Origin: Vibrio tapetis subsp. tapetis
GTDB taxonomy: Bacteria; Pseudomonadota; Gammaproteobacteria; Enterobacterales; Vibrionaceae
NCBI RefSeq assembly: GCF_900233005.1
Contig: NZ_LT960611.1
Location: forward strand, 1,922,001 to 1,986,000
DNA length: 64,000 nt
Reading direction: 5' to 3'
A program made the position numbers and the translations under genes. Below the pieces are notes generated by a model, which saw only the letters and a list, made by a program, of their open reading frames with translations, searched no databases and had not been told where the DNA came from. Shown here piece after piece: positions 34,666-42,349 of this stretch (positions are counted from its first letter, which is position 1; the number at the start of each line of letters is the position of its first letter).

Positions 34666-35647
34666 AAACAATCCTGTTTACACCATTTTCAGGGTAGCTG
34701 ACATTAATTGGATACCCTTGCTCGATACAAGCTTCGAACATCTTGTTAAGCTTTTGGTTATCACCACTCAAATGAATGTTTGCATGCTTGTTAAAGTGGA
34801 TGATTCGACTAATCGTTTTATTGTTTGGGTGCCCGTGATGAGACTTATCGGCACATATGATGTAATCAGTTTCGCCTAAAGTTTTTAGCACCATGGCGCT
34901 TGTGTTCTTTTCGCTACCATGGTGCGATAACTTTACAGCATGGAACTGACTTCCGTTTTTCTCTGTAGATTTTAATGCGTCGATCACATCGCTCGGATGG
35001 CAGTCACCAAGGAATAGTACTCGTACCTCTTCATATTCAAGTATTAAAGATATGCTTGACTTGTTAGTAAGTGAGTTATCTTCAACGAACTGAACTCTAT
35101 CGTTTTGTATTTCTAAAAGACACTCAGCTATGGGAGTTTCTTTACGATTTGAACCAGAAATCTTCTTCTGTGCTCTAACCACCACCGCTCTGTTATTCAG
35201 TCGTTCTAGTATGACTTGGTTAGGGGTTAAAGCCGTTAACGTAATACCATTAAACCTCAGAGGTGAGTCTTCGTTTTGAAAGCTTTGAACGCCAATACCT
35301 TTGGCATTTAAGACGTTCTGAAGATCAATGTCCTGCCTAAAAGATATTTTCTTCTGCCGAGAGTTGTTTTTAACGATCTTTGCTATGAGATCTAAGCTAT
35401 TGAAAACGAATTTTTTAATAATAAATCCACTTTCAAGCAGATATTTGTACCCTCCGATGTGGTCATCATCGTTATGAGTAACAATCGCGACATCAATATC
35501 TCTGCCAGCAAGAAGTGCCGTTAGCCGTTTGATTAGCTCTTTGCGTACTTTGAAGGAGTTAGGACCTGAATCAACCAAAATCAGCGTTTCACCACAAGTG
35601 ATTAAAAGACAATCCCCATGCCCCGCATCAAGTATATCAATGTGCAT
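34658..35647 (-). CDS. Metallo-beta-lactamase-fold hydrolase (ComEC-like), putative defence operon
   Basis: A 329-residue stand-alone metallo-beta-lactamase domain without membrane segments. DAGHGD at 7-12, LVDSG at 24-28, the metal motif THNDDDHIGG (H58, D60, D62, H63), LFLGDCHPSD and SLSHHGS-type KLSHHGSEKNTS are all like the C-terminal domain of ComEC/Rec2, whose relatives cleave nucleic acid. It is the first gene of a three-gene operon with overlapping frames (8 bp and 4 bp), which argues for coordinated stoichiometry. Nuclease or cyclic-nucleotide phosphodiesterase activity are possible roles; neither is shown by sequence alone. Confidence 0.85.
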   Translation of the reverse strand: MHIDILDAGHGDCLLITCGETLILVDSGPNSFKVRKELIKRLTALLAGRDIDVAIVTHNDDDHIGGYKYLLESGFIIKKFVFNSLDLIAKIVKNNSRQKKISFRQDIDLQNVLNAKGIGVQSFQNEDSPLRFNGITLTALTPNQVILERLNNRAVVVRAQKKISGSNRKETPIAECLLEIQNDRVQFVEDNSLTNKSSISLILEYEEVRVLFLGDCHPSDVIDALKSTEKNGSQFHAVKLSHHGSEKNTSAMVLKTLGETDYIICADKSHHGHPNNKTISRIIHFNKHANIHLSGDNQKLNKMFEACIEQGYPINVSYPENGVNRIVYE

Positions 35648-36189
35648 ATATTCAGTAAGTTATGTTTGTTTAGGTAATGAGCTTACCAAACGTGGGGGAA
35701 CTGGTAAATGCTCCATGTAACGATAGATAAATATATCGAACAATAACTTAGAGTAATACCGTATGATATCCTAAGTTTTATCTTTGCTGGCACATTAGGT
35801 CAAAAAAGATGTAATCATATATTGATATTCCTCAAAACACGAGGCGAATTAGCGGTATCTCAGCTTATACGAGCTTGAGCTAAGTAGGTCGGGCCGTAAC
35901 TCAAAAATGTCCAGAAACGAGCTAGAAAACTCATGATGCTACTTATGCACTATGCAAAATGAGACCAGTCTAAATCTGGTATTGAAGTGGAATTGACGGA
36001 ACAGATCCCCTAAGTACAATTTGGTATCTGTCCATACTGTTACCTTAAGTACTATTTGATGTATGTTCATGTTGTTACAGCGTCAAGGATTGTTGTAGTC
36101 TCGGCACAAAGTGTCATTAAAAACAGTAATACGATCACCAAAAGCTGATGCTCATTGAGAGTGAAGACGATTATTTCTGAGTTAATATA
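35648..36189. other. Gene-free stretch upstream of the defence-like operon
   Basis: 542 bp between the divergent MBL gene and a small membrane protein gene. I found no open frame with a ribosome site. It must contain the operon promoter (A/T-rich candidate hexamers around 35650-35760 on the minus strand, none decisive) and it holds a tandem pair of 35-bp repeats at 36009-36078. Confidence 0.5.
36009..36078. repeat. Two tandem imperfect 35-bp direct repeats
   Basis: Copy one (36009-36043) begins CCTAAGTACAATTTGG and copy two (36044-36078) begins CTTAAGTACTATTTGA; both end TGTTAC. They match at 27 of 35 positions by direct comparison and abut without spacer. Confidence 0.7.
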
Positions 36190-36459
36190 TTGAATAAAAT
36201 CAAAATACTGGAAGCGATAGCGAAACTAACACTGCATGTTATTTTAGTTTCAGTGCTATCTGCAGGCGTAATAATTTGGTCTATGGGCATCGTGCCGTTC
36301 GATGACCCGTATCTTTCTAACGCCGAGTATAAAGCGTTGGGAGCCAAGCAAGACTTAGTCATTGCTTGGGCAAAATCAGGCGCGCTATTTTTCTATGCGG
36401 TTGGCGTGTACTTACACCTCATTCGGCCTTTCAGGAAAAAGAGTGCCATAGCGGACTAA
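36190..36459 (+). CDS. Small membrane protein of unknown function
   Basis: An 89-residue frame opened at a TTG (36190-36192) with only a weak TGAG upstream. Two hydrophobic stretches (LHVILVSVLSAGVIIW and SGALFFYAVGVYLHLI) separated by a polar loop, and a basic C-terminus (RPFRKKSAIAD), give it the look of a real two-pass membrane protein rather than chance. I do not recognise the family. It is transcribed away from the defence-like operon and is not close to other plus-strand genes. Confidence 0.5.
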   Translation: MNKIKILEAIAKLTLHVILVSVLSAGVIIWSMGIVPFDDPYLSNAEYKALGAKQDLVIAWAKSGALFFYAVGVYLHLIRPFRKKSAIAD

Positions 36460-36531
36460 TGGTGCTTTCTTTATTTGGTTTAGGTTCGTATAGAGTACGG
36501 AAATCAACATATTGAAGTCATCACCCTATTG

Positions 36532-36571
36532 ACTCACTACCTTGTTAGAGTACTCGCACAAGGTAGTGAGT
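36532..36571. repeat. 14-bp perfect stem-loop after ggt
   Basis: ACTCACTACCTTGT and ACAAGGTAGTGAGT are perfect arms around a 12-nt loop that itself contains GAGTACTC. On the ggt (minus) strand a T6 run lies before, not after, the stem, so it is not a standard terminator, though it may stabilise or end the ggt message. Confidence 0.6.
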
Positions 36572-36589
36572 AAAAAAGAGAATTATCCC

Positions 36590-38347
36590 CTATTGCCCAA
36601 TAGCCGCCCCCTCACGACGAGGATCGGCAGCGCCTTCTAGGCCGTCTTTTGTTAGACGAATCGCGTGTAAACCTGAGTTAAGATCGCGAATGTTGACCTT
36701 AAACCCCATCTTTTCTAGTTCGGGTTTGAAGCTTTCCGCCGATGTGCCCTTTTCCAGATCTAACGTCCCAAAGCGATTTAGGAAGTGCGGCTGATTGATG
36801 GCCTGCTGAATATCCATGTCCCATTGAGTATGAGCAATAATGGCTTGTGCCACATAGCCTATGATACGGCTACCGCCCGGAGAACCAATCGCCATGTAAG
36901 GTTTGTCGTCTTGCATGATGATAGTAGGTGCCATCGAAGAACGTGGACGCTTACCCGGCTCAAGACGGTTAGCAATAGGCTTGCCATCGTTGTGCGTTTT
37001 AAATGAGAAATCCGTCAGTTCGTTGTTGAGTAGAAAACCTCTCACCATAAGGCGTGAGCCAAATGCGTTCTCAATGGTGGTGGTCATTGAGACGACATTG
37101 CCATCGCTATCAACAATATTGAAGTGACTGGTGGAAGGCAGCTCAATAGAAACATCTTGGCTTCTCTGCATTGCATGATCCCACGGAGGCGTGCCAGAAG
37201 GTGCGCTGTCTAATGCTTTACCTGCGGTAATTAACTGGGCACGTTCTTGCAAGTAGTCCGTATTGACTAACCCTTTTGTCGGCATTGGCACGTAGTCTTG
37301 GTCTGCCATGTACATGCCTCGGTCTGCAAAGGCTAGACGAGACGCGTCGGCTAATACCTGCCAAGATTTTGCGTCGTTTGGTCCCCACCCTTTTAGGTCA
37401 AATTTCTCGGTCATCGCTAAAATTTGCCCAACCGTTAATGCACCTGAACTTGGTGGCCCCATGCCACAAACTTGGTAACTCTCATACGCGGAACAAACAG
37501 GCTCTCGCTGTTTAATTGAATACGCATCTAAGTCTTTTTGTGCCAATACGCCCGGGTTCCCTTTTGCAGTTTGTACCGTATTGATGATGTCGGCCGCGAT
37601 CTCGCCTTGATAGAAGGCTTTAGCCCCGTTCTTCGAGATAGCCTCTAATGTCGCTGCGTATTCTGGATTCTTAAGCAGCGTCCCTGCTGTTTTCGGGCTG
37701 CCATCGGCATTAAAGAAGTAGGCTTTGGTCGTCGCAAAGCGGCTTAGGCGCTTTTGGTCATTATCAATCAGGGTTGCTAAACGCGGGCTGATGGTAAAAC
37801 CGTTTTCAGCCAGTTGAGCGATGGGCTTAATCAGTGATGCCCACTCTAGCTTGCCGTATTTCTGGTGAGTATCCCACAGCAACTGCACCGTGCCCGGCGT
37901 GCCAACGGAACGACCGCCAACAACGGCATCATAGAACTTCAGCGGTTGTCCATTTTCGTCTTGGAATAAACGAGGAGTTGCATCAAGTGGTGCGGTTTCG
38001 CGGCCATCGTAAGTTTCGAGCTGCTTGCCTTTACCATCAAAATAAACAAGGAATGCCCCACCGCCGATACCTGATGACTGAGGCTCTACCAAACCAAGCA
38101 TAAGTTGTACGGCAACCATCGCATCAATGGCGTTACCACCACGAGCGAGGACATCCGCACCCGCTTGTGTGGCCAGCGGGTTGGCTGCCGTGACCATCCA
38201 GTCGTTAGCTTTAACGAGTTGCTTGGTTTCTAACCCACTACTTTGTTCGGGGGCGACGGAATCCGCTACTTGATTTGCCCAACTGACGTGAGAGGCAAAA
38301 ATTAGGGTAGAAGTGGCGAGGGTTGTTAGTTTTGTTTTCCACTGCAT
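36590..38347 (-). CDS. ggt: Gamma-glutamyltransferase
   Basis: A 585-residue periplasmic proenzyme that hydrolyses or transfers the gamma-glutamyl group of glutathione. A signal peptide (about 24 residues, ending VSWA) is followed by the large-subunit region with RGGNAIDAMVA and SSGIGGGAFLVYFDG. Autocleavage is expected before the Thr of STSHFNIVDSDGNVVS, which aligns with the catalytic Thr of the Escherichia coli enzyme; the next residue is Ser instead of the usual Thr. Downstream PRSSMAPTI and GSPGGSRIIGYV form the substrate pocket and oxyanion region. Length is typical. Monocistronic. Confidence 0.95.
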   Translation of the reverse strand: MQWKTKLTTLATSTLIFASHVSWANQVADSVAPEQSSGLETKQLVKANDWMVTAANPLATQAGADVLARGGNAIDAMVAVQLMLGLVEPQSSGIGGGAFLVYFDGKGKQLETYDGRETAPLDATPRLFQDENGQPLKFYDAVVGGRSVGTPGTVQLLWDTHQKYGKLEWASLIKPIAQLAENGFTISPRLATLIDNDQKRLSRFATTKAYFFNADGSPKTAGTLLKNPEYAATLEAISKNGAKAFYQGEIAADIINTVQTAKGNPGVLAQKDLDAYSIKQREPVCSAYESYQVCGMGPPSSGALTVGQILAMTEKFDLKGWGPNDAKSWQVLADASRLAFADRGMYMADQDYVPMPTKGLVNTDYLQERAQLITAGKALDSAPSGTPPWDHAMQRSQDVSIELPSTSHFNIVDSDGNVVSMTTTIENAFGSRLMVRGFLLNNELTDFSFKTHNDGKPIANRLEPGKRPRSSMAPTIIMQDDKPYMAIGSPGGSRIIGYVAQAIIAHTQWDMDIQQAINQPHFLNRFGTLDLEKGTSAESFKPELEKMGFKVNIRDLNSGLHAIRLTKDGLEGAADPRREGAAIGQ

Positions 38348-38600
38348 GATCTTCTCCTTTTAAAATGCAGAGCTAGATTGGCAGTGGCAATAAAATTAAG
38401 CAAGCGAGTTGTTAACAAATTGTAATCTTAATTCGAATTTAGATACGCAATGATGACTCAGATGACCATCGAATCCGTTTGTAACTCCAACGTGTTGTTT
38501 TACTAGTAAAATCCATAATCAACACTATCACTCCTGACAAAAACTGTCAGCCGTGCCAGCTATACTCACACTTCAATTCCACTCACGTTAAGAAGTACCT

Positions 38601-38960
38601 ATGTTTTCTCTCGATTCAATCGTCCTTTATGTTGAAGATGTCCAACGTAGCATGGCGTTCTACGCTAAAGCTTTCAACTGTGAACCTAAGCTTCTATCTC
38701 CGACGTTTGCCGCGCTGGACTTTGCCAGCAACGTTAAAATCACACTCAAGCAAACTGATGCACTGACTCCGGCCAGTACAGTTAAAGGCGGGGGAACTGA
38801 GCTTTCTATCCCCGTCACAGACAAAGAGATGCTTGACTCTCTATTTGATAAATGGAGCCAGCAAGGGGTTGAGTTTGCTCAAGAACGTGAAGAATCTGTA
38901 TATGGCATTAACTTTGTAGCCATCGATCCTGACGGCCACCGTATTCGAATATTTTCTTAA
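38601..38960 (+). CDS. VOC (glyoxalase/bleomycin resistance) family protein
   Basis: A 119-residue vicinal-oxygen-chelate fold protein: SIVLYVEDVQRSMAFYAKAF is the typical first beta-alpha unit and FVAIDPDGHRIRIFS the typical last strand with a possible metal ligand. Such proteins bind metals or small drugs; the set of metal ligands is incomplete, so a lyase role is uncertain. An AAGAAGTACCT stretch precedes the ATG. It stands alone, divergent from ggt; members of this subgroup are usually annotated only as glyoxalase-like. Confidence 0.8.
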   Translation: MFSLDSIVLYVEDVQRSMAFYAKAFNCEPKLLSPTFAALDFASNVKITLKQTDALTPASTVKGGGTELSIPVTDKEMLDSLFDKWSQQGVEFAQEREESVYGINFVAIDPDGHRIRIFS

Positions 38961-38981
38961 TGCGAATCAATAGATAATAGT

Positions 38982-39080
38982 ATGTATATCAAATTGCCTA
39001 CTGGGTACTTTTGGGAAGGTCGCTTTAAAAGCCAAGCATTACTGGATGAAAATGCCTTAGCAACTGCCATAACCTATTGA
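38982..39080 (+). pseudogene. Fragment of a REP-associated (IS200-like) transposase
   Basis: A 32-codon frame translates to a stretch with GYFWEGRFKSQALLDENAL, which is the highly conserved segment of Y1 (HUH) transposases of the RAYT group, ending in a stop instead of the usual continuation. No catalytic His pair or Tyr is present, so it is only a relic. Confidence 0.7.
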
Positions 39081-39088
39081 GCGAAAAT

Positions 39089-39124
39089 AGGCGAAGAGGA
39101 TTCAAATTTCCCTTCGCCTTTTGT
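39089..39124. terminator. Bidirectional terminator between the transposase relic and the spermidine synthase-like gene
   Basis: Arms AGGCGAAG and CTTCGCCT with T-rich tracts on both outer sides (CTTTTG rightwards, CTATTTT on the minus strand). It can end the minus-strand synthase transcript. Confidence 0.7.
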
Positions 39125-39161
39125 TTGCAAATGAAGACGGGATTAACCAAGATCTGTGCGC

Positions 39162-40097
39162 TTAATTACTGGCATTCAATAAATTGGCTGGCGAATATTG
39201 ATCGGTTAATACTCTGGTATTGCTGTCCCAATCTTGTGCATCTTTAGTCGATGAAAACAGTTGACTTAGCTTTTGTAGATCAACATCCATCGGTGCAACT
39301 TTATCTTTCAAGACCGCTATACGTTGTTGCAATTTCTTAGTTGTCGCTGGGGATGAAAATTCTAACTCTTGAGCGGTTTCCCAGTTCTTAACCAAGATGA
39401 CTCGGTTTTGGTTATCGTCAAAGCGTACATTGTAAAAATGCCCGAATACGGATTGATAAGTCGCGGATTCATGCCCGTACAGTTGACTACTGACAAAGGT
39501 GTTTGCGGTAAGGACACCATTTGGCGATAGGAGAGATTTTGCTTCCTGCAAAAACTCCTCAGTGAGAAGGTGGTCAGGAATGTAGTCTCCATTATAAGCG
39601 TCGAGGATCACCCAATCATATTGCTGTTTTTTCAACAAAGCCCGCTTAATGAAAATGCGCCCATCTTGAGTGTATGACTTTATGTCATCGCTTTCGTAGA
39701 AATCAAAGTAGTCTCTTGCAACCTTGACTACCGACGGGTCAATCTCAACATTATCGATTTGTATGCTCGGATAAATCTTATGCAGTGCATTCGACATACT
39801 TCCACCACCCAAGCCTATAACAAGTACATTTTGTGGGTCGTCGATGGTGAGTAACGCTGAGAACAATAATTTGGTATACACAAAATAGAGCCGTTGTGGA
39901 TCACTCTTATACATACAGCTCTGAGTAAGCGCTTTGCTCTTGTTGTTGAACTTTAGACAGCGCACGTCGTCGATATCTTCAACAACGATATCACGATAGA
40001 GCGAGCGTTCTTGATGAATCACTTCCGCGGTTACGGGTGACGTAAAACCTACAACTAAACAAGCGGCTGCTGTGAGAACTTTGTTTCGTTTAAACAT
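39162..40097 (-). CDS. Spermidine synthase-like methyltransferase-fold protein
   Basis: A 311-residue protein with the aminopropyltransferase Rossmann fold: NVLVIGLGGGSMSNALHKIY is the SAM/dcSAM-binding loop, then VEIDPSVVKVARDYF and YDWVILDAYNGD, where the acidic catalytic residue lies. A hydrophobic N-terminal segment (VLTAAACLVVGFTSPVTA) looks like a signal peptide or membrane anchor. ATG at 40097 has GAGG upstream; an earlier start is possible. It overlaps the stop of the upstream membrane gene by 8 bp. In many bacteria both halves form one fused MFS/spermidine synthase protein; here they are two frames. Polyamine synthesis is suggested but not proven. Confidence 0.8.
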   Translation of the reverse strand: MFKRNKVLTAAACLVVGFTSPVTAEVIHQERSLYRDIVVEDIDDVRCLKFNNKSKALTQSCMYKSDPQRLYFVYTKLLFSALLTIDDPQNVLVIGLGGGSMSNALHKIYPSIQIDNVEIDPSVVKVARDYFDFYESDDIKSYTQDGRIFIKRALLKKQQYDWVILDAYNGDYIPDHLLTEEFLQEAKSLLSPNGVLTANTFVSSQLYGHESATYQSVFGHFYNVRFDDNQNRVILVKNWETAQELEFSSPATTKKLQQRIAVLKDKVAPMDVDLQKLSQLFSSTKDAQDWDSNTRVLTDQYSPANLLNASN

Positions 40098-40824
40098 CCT
40101 GTCGCCTCGCATCACCTTCTGAGTCCATGGTTGTTAGTTTGAAAGTATGTAGCCCAATAGCGCCTACCCCGAGTAAGAAAAGCAAACTACTGAACGCAAT
40201 AATGATCGTATTTACCTCAAACCATAGGATGAAGTAAAACGACGTCATAATCGTACCAAGCGCACTGCCAAGGGTAGATACAAAGTAGAGCGTACCTGCG
40301 ACTTGACCACTTTTGTGCTGGTTTTCCACCAAAAGCCGAACAGAGTAAGGAGATATCATGCCTAAGATAATGGTAGGAATAAAAAAGAGAGCAACGGAGG
40401 CAAGCAGTGAACCATAGCGGCTATCCTCCACTGAGAGAAATATCACTTCCATAATCGGCTCTGCAAGCAGCCAAATTGGGGTAACAGTGATACCCGCAAT
40501 AACGAATATCAATCCGTATGTTCTCAAGCTAGGGTTACGAGTAGAAAGCCTCCCTCCAAGCAAATAGCCGAAGGAGAGACTCAGCATAAAGACGGTAATG
40601 ATACTACCCCAGATATGAACACTAGAACCAAAGTAAGGTGCTAAGATCCTTCCGCCCAACAATTCAATTCCCATGATTGAAAAGCCACTGGAAAAGGCGA
40701 GCAGATAAACTAATGGGTTCTGCCATAACTTTTTGGCTGGCGTTAAATCTAGCTCAGCAGGCTGAGCGAAGTTGTCTGAATATTCCGTCATTTTATTGGG
40801 GTCGCCATTGGTTGAAATCCACAT
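40090..40824 (-). CDS. Membrane half of a split MFS/spermidine synthase-like pair
   Basis: A 244-residue integral membrane protein with about seven hydrophobic segments. SSGFSIMGIELLGGRILAPY and SSVHIWGSIITVFMLSLSFG are typical of the membrane domain that precedes spermidine synthase domains in fused proteins. The frame begins MWISTNG; an ATG eleven codons on (MTEYSDN, 40791) is equally plausible since neither has a strong ribosome site. The overlap with the downstream gene and the shared strand indicate an operon. No transport substrate can be assigned. Confidence 0.78.
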   Translation of the reverse strand: MWISTNGDPNKMTEYSDNFAQPAELDLTPAKKLWQNPLVYLLAFSSGFSIMGIELLGGRILAPYFGSSVHIWGSIITVFMLSLSFGYLLGGRLSTRNPSLRTYGLIFVIAGITVTPIWLLAEPIMEVIFLSVEDSRYGSLLASVALFFIPTIILGMISPYSVRLLVENQHKSGQVAGTLYFVSTLGSALGTIMTSFYFILWFEVNTIIIAFSSLLFLLGVGAIGLHTFKLTTMDSEGDARRQDV

Positions 40825-41037
40825 CCATGTTAATTCATCATAGCAATCTACTTTAGATTTTTCGAGAAGTCGGTGGCGGCCTTTTTTACGACATCGAGAT
40901 AAACGACCTGCAAGAGTCGACGCATTTATCCAACATGTTCATCATTGGAAAAGCCGTCTAGCATATTGATTTGAAACCGACTCATCGCGCTCAGCAGTGT
41001 ATTGCCGTTTGTTCTGATTATCATGTGAGCCAGAGCT

Positions 41038-42018
41038 CTACGCCCGAACCCGAATCTTCCTTGGCACTAACTCAATACCCGCTTGATAGCGCTTTGCAGA
41101 AGCGTTCAATGCCAAAGCTAAGGCGCTGTCTGCAATCACTTCAAACTGCTGAGGCAAAGAGTTCACTTTGGTTGGCAGAAAGTCCAATAAGCGGTTATCA
41201 CCAAACGTTGCCAATTTAACGGTTTGCATTAATTCAGGCTTTTCTACCAAGACATCTAATACCCCTTCTAGCAGAGTATATGAAGTAGTAACAATGGCAT
41301 CTGGCACGGTATTGTTCGCCAGCCATTGTTGTAAAACTGCTTTGCCCTCTTCCGCATTAAAGTGTTCGCCATAACCAATTTGAGCTTGTTTGTTTTGCGC
41401 TTTAATCGCGGATTCAAACCCTTGCTGACGTTCACGTGAAATGTTCAGTTCAGGCAATGCGCCTATCAGCCCTATGGTTTTTACGCTGTCACTCATCAAA
41501 GATTGGGTGAGTTCAAACGCAGCGCTGAAATCTTCGCTGAGTACACAAGAAAAGTGCTCGTCGTCTAACGGACGGTCAATGGCAATCACCGGAGTGCCAG
41601 AGTTTTGCAACTTTAAGTAGTACTCGCTGGCGTTGGGTATGGCACTGGCAACAAACAGCGCATCAATGCGCCTACTTACTAGTGCCTCTGCCACTTTGAT
41701 TTCGGTTTCTGGCTCGTCATCTGAGCACCCTATCAAGATTTGATACCCAGCTTTACGAGAGTTTTGTTCGAGCAATTTTGCTAAACGAGCGTAACTGGTG
41801 TTTTCCAGATCGGGAATAATCAAACCAAATGAACGGCTATTGCCAGCACGAAGTGACGAAGCCGCATGATCAGGACGGTAGTTATGTTGCTCCACCACGG
41901 CCATGACTTTTTGCTGCGTTTTTTCACTGATTCGGTACTTTTTAGCCTTACCGTTAATGACATAGCTGGCTGTGGTTTTAGAGACTCCGGCCAGTTTTGC
42001 TACTTCATCCAATGTCAT
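41038..42018 (-). CDS. fruR: LacI-family fructose repressor FruR/Cra
   Basis: A 326-residue LacI/GalR regulator. The N-terminal helix-turn-helix MTLDEVAKLAGVSKTTASYV, hinge with YRPDHAASSLR and the ligand domain SFGLIIPDLENTSYARLAKL are characteristic of Cra/FruR, which binds fructose-1-phosphate. The frame is open 14 codons further, but AAAGG before the ATG at 42018 and the match to the family start decide for MTLDEV. It is divergent from fruBKA and the region between them carries at least two perfect palindromic operators, as expected for an autoregulated local repressor. Confidence 0.93.
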   Translation of the reverse strand: MTLDEVAKLAGVSKTTASYVINGKAKKYRISEKTQQKVMAVVEQHNYRPDHAASSLRAGNSRSFGLIIPDLENTSYARLAKLLEQNSRKAGYQILIGCSDDEPETEIKVAEALVSRRIDALFVASAIPNASEYYLKLQNSGTPVIAIDRPLDDEHFSCVLSEDFSAAFELTQSLMSDSVKTIGLIGALPELNISRERQQGFESAIKAQNKQAQIGYGEHFNAEEGKAVLQQWLANNTVPDAIVTTSYTLLEGVLDVLVEKPELMQTVKLATFGDNRLLDFLPTKVNSLPQQFEVIADSALALALNASAKRYQAGIELVPRKIRVRA

Positions 42019-42100
42019 ATGTACTGCCTTTATTGGGTTTAATTTTGTGCGGCGGATCATAGAACGATAGATTTGATCCTTTGATAAGTTGAATTATACG

Positions 42101-42114
42101 CTGAATCGATTCAG
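42101..42114. promoter_or_regulatory. FruR operator 1
   Basis: CTGAATCGATTCAG is a perfect 14-bp palindrome, close to the Cra site TGAAACGTTTCA, 83 bp upstream of fruR. Confidence 0.85.
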
Positions 42115-42122
42115 TATAAAAG

Positions 42123-42136
42123 CTGAAAGGATTCAG
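42123..42136. promoter_or_regulatory. FruR operator 2 (degenerate)
   Basis: CTGAAAGGATTCAG keeps both outer half-site tips (CTGAA/TTCAG) of the perfect operator and lies 22 bp from operator 1, about two helical turns, so it may be bound on the same face. Confidence 0.6.
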
Positions 42137-42243
42137 CAAAACATTAAAAGGTGTGACTAGTCACATAACCAACCAAGGTAAATGGTACATCTCACTCTAA
42201 TTTAGATGAGAAAACGGTTTGCTGAATTTTTTTAAACCAAATG

Positions 42244-42257
42244 CTGAATCGATTCAG
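42244..42257. promoter_or_regulatory. FruR operator 3
   Basis: A second perfect CTGAATCGATTCAG, 93 bp upstream of the fruB start. A half site CTGAATCGA occurs again at 42301-42309. Confidence 0.85.
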
Positions 42258-42349
42258 TTAGTACTTAAAGCAGCGTTTAGCAACTTAATAGCCGAGCTAG
42301 CTGAATCGAGATTTACCCCATTACGCAAGCGAATACGCAAAGAGGCCAC

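Noticed and set aside
34658..35647. MBL protein as a fragment of competence protein ComEC
   Set aside because: It has no membrane segments, begins with its own ATG and sits in a coupled three-gene operon, so it is a stand-alone domain.
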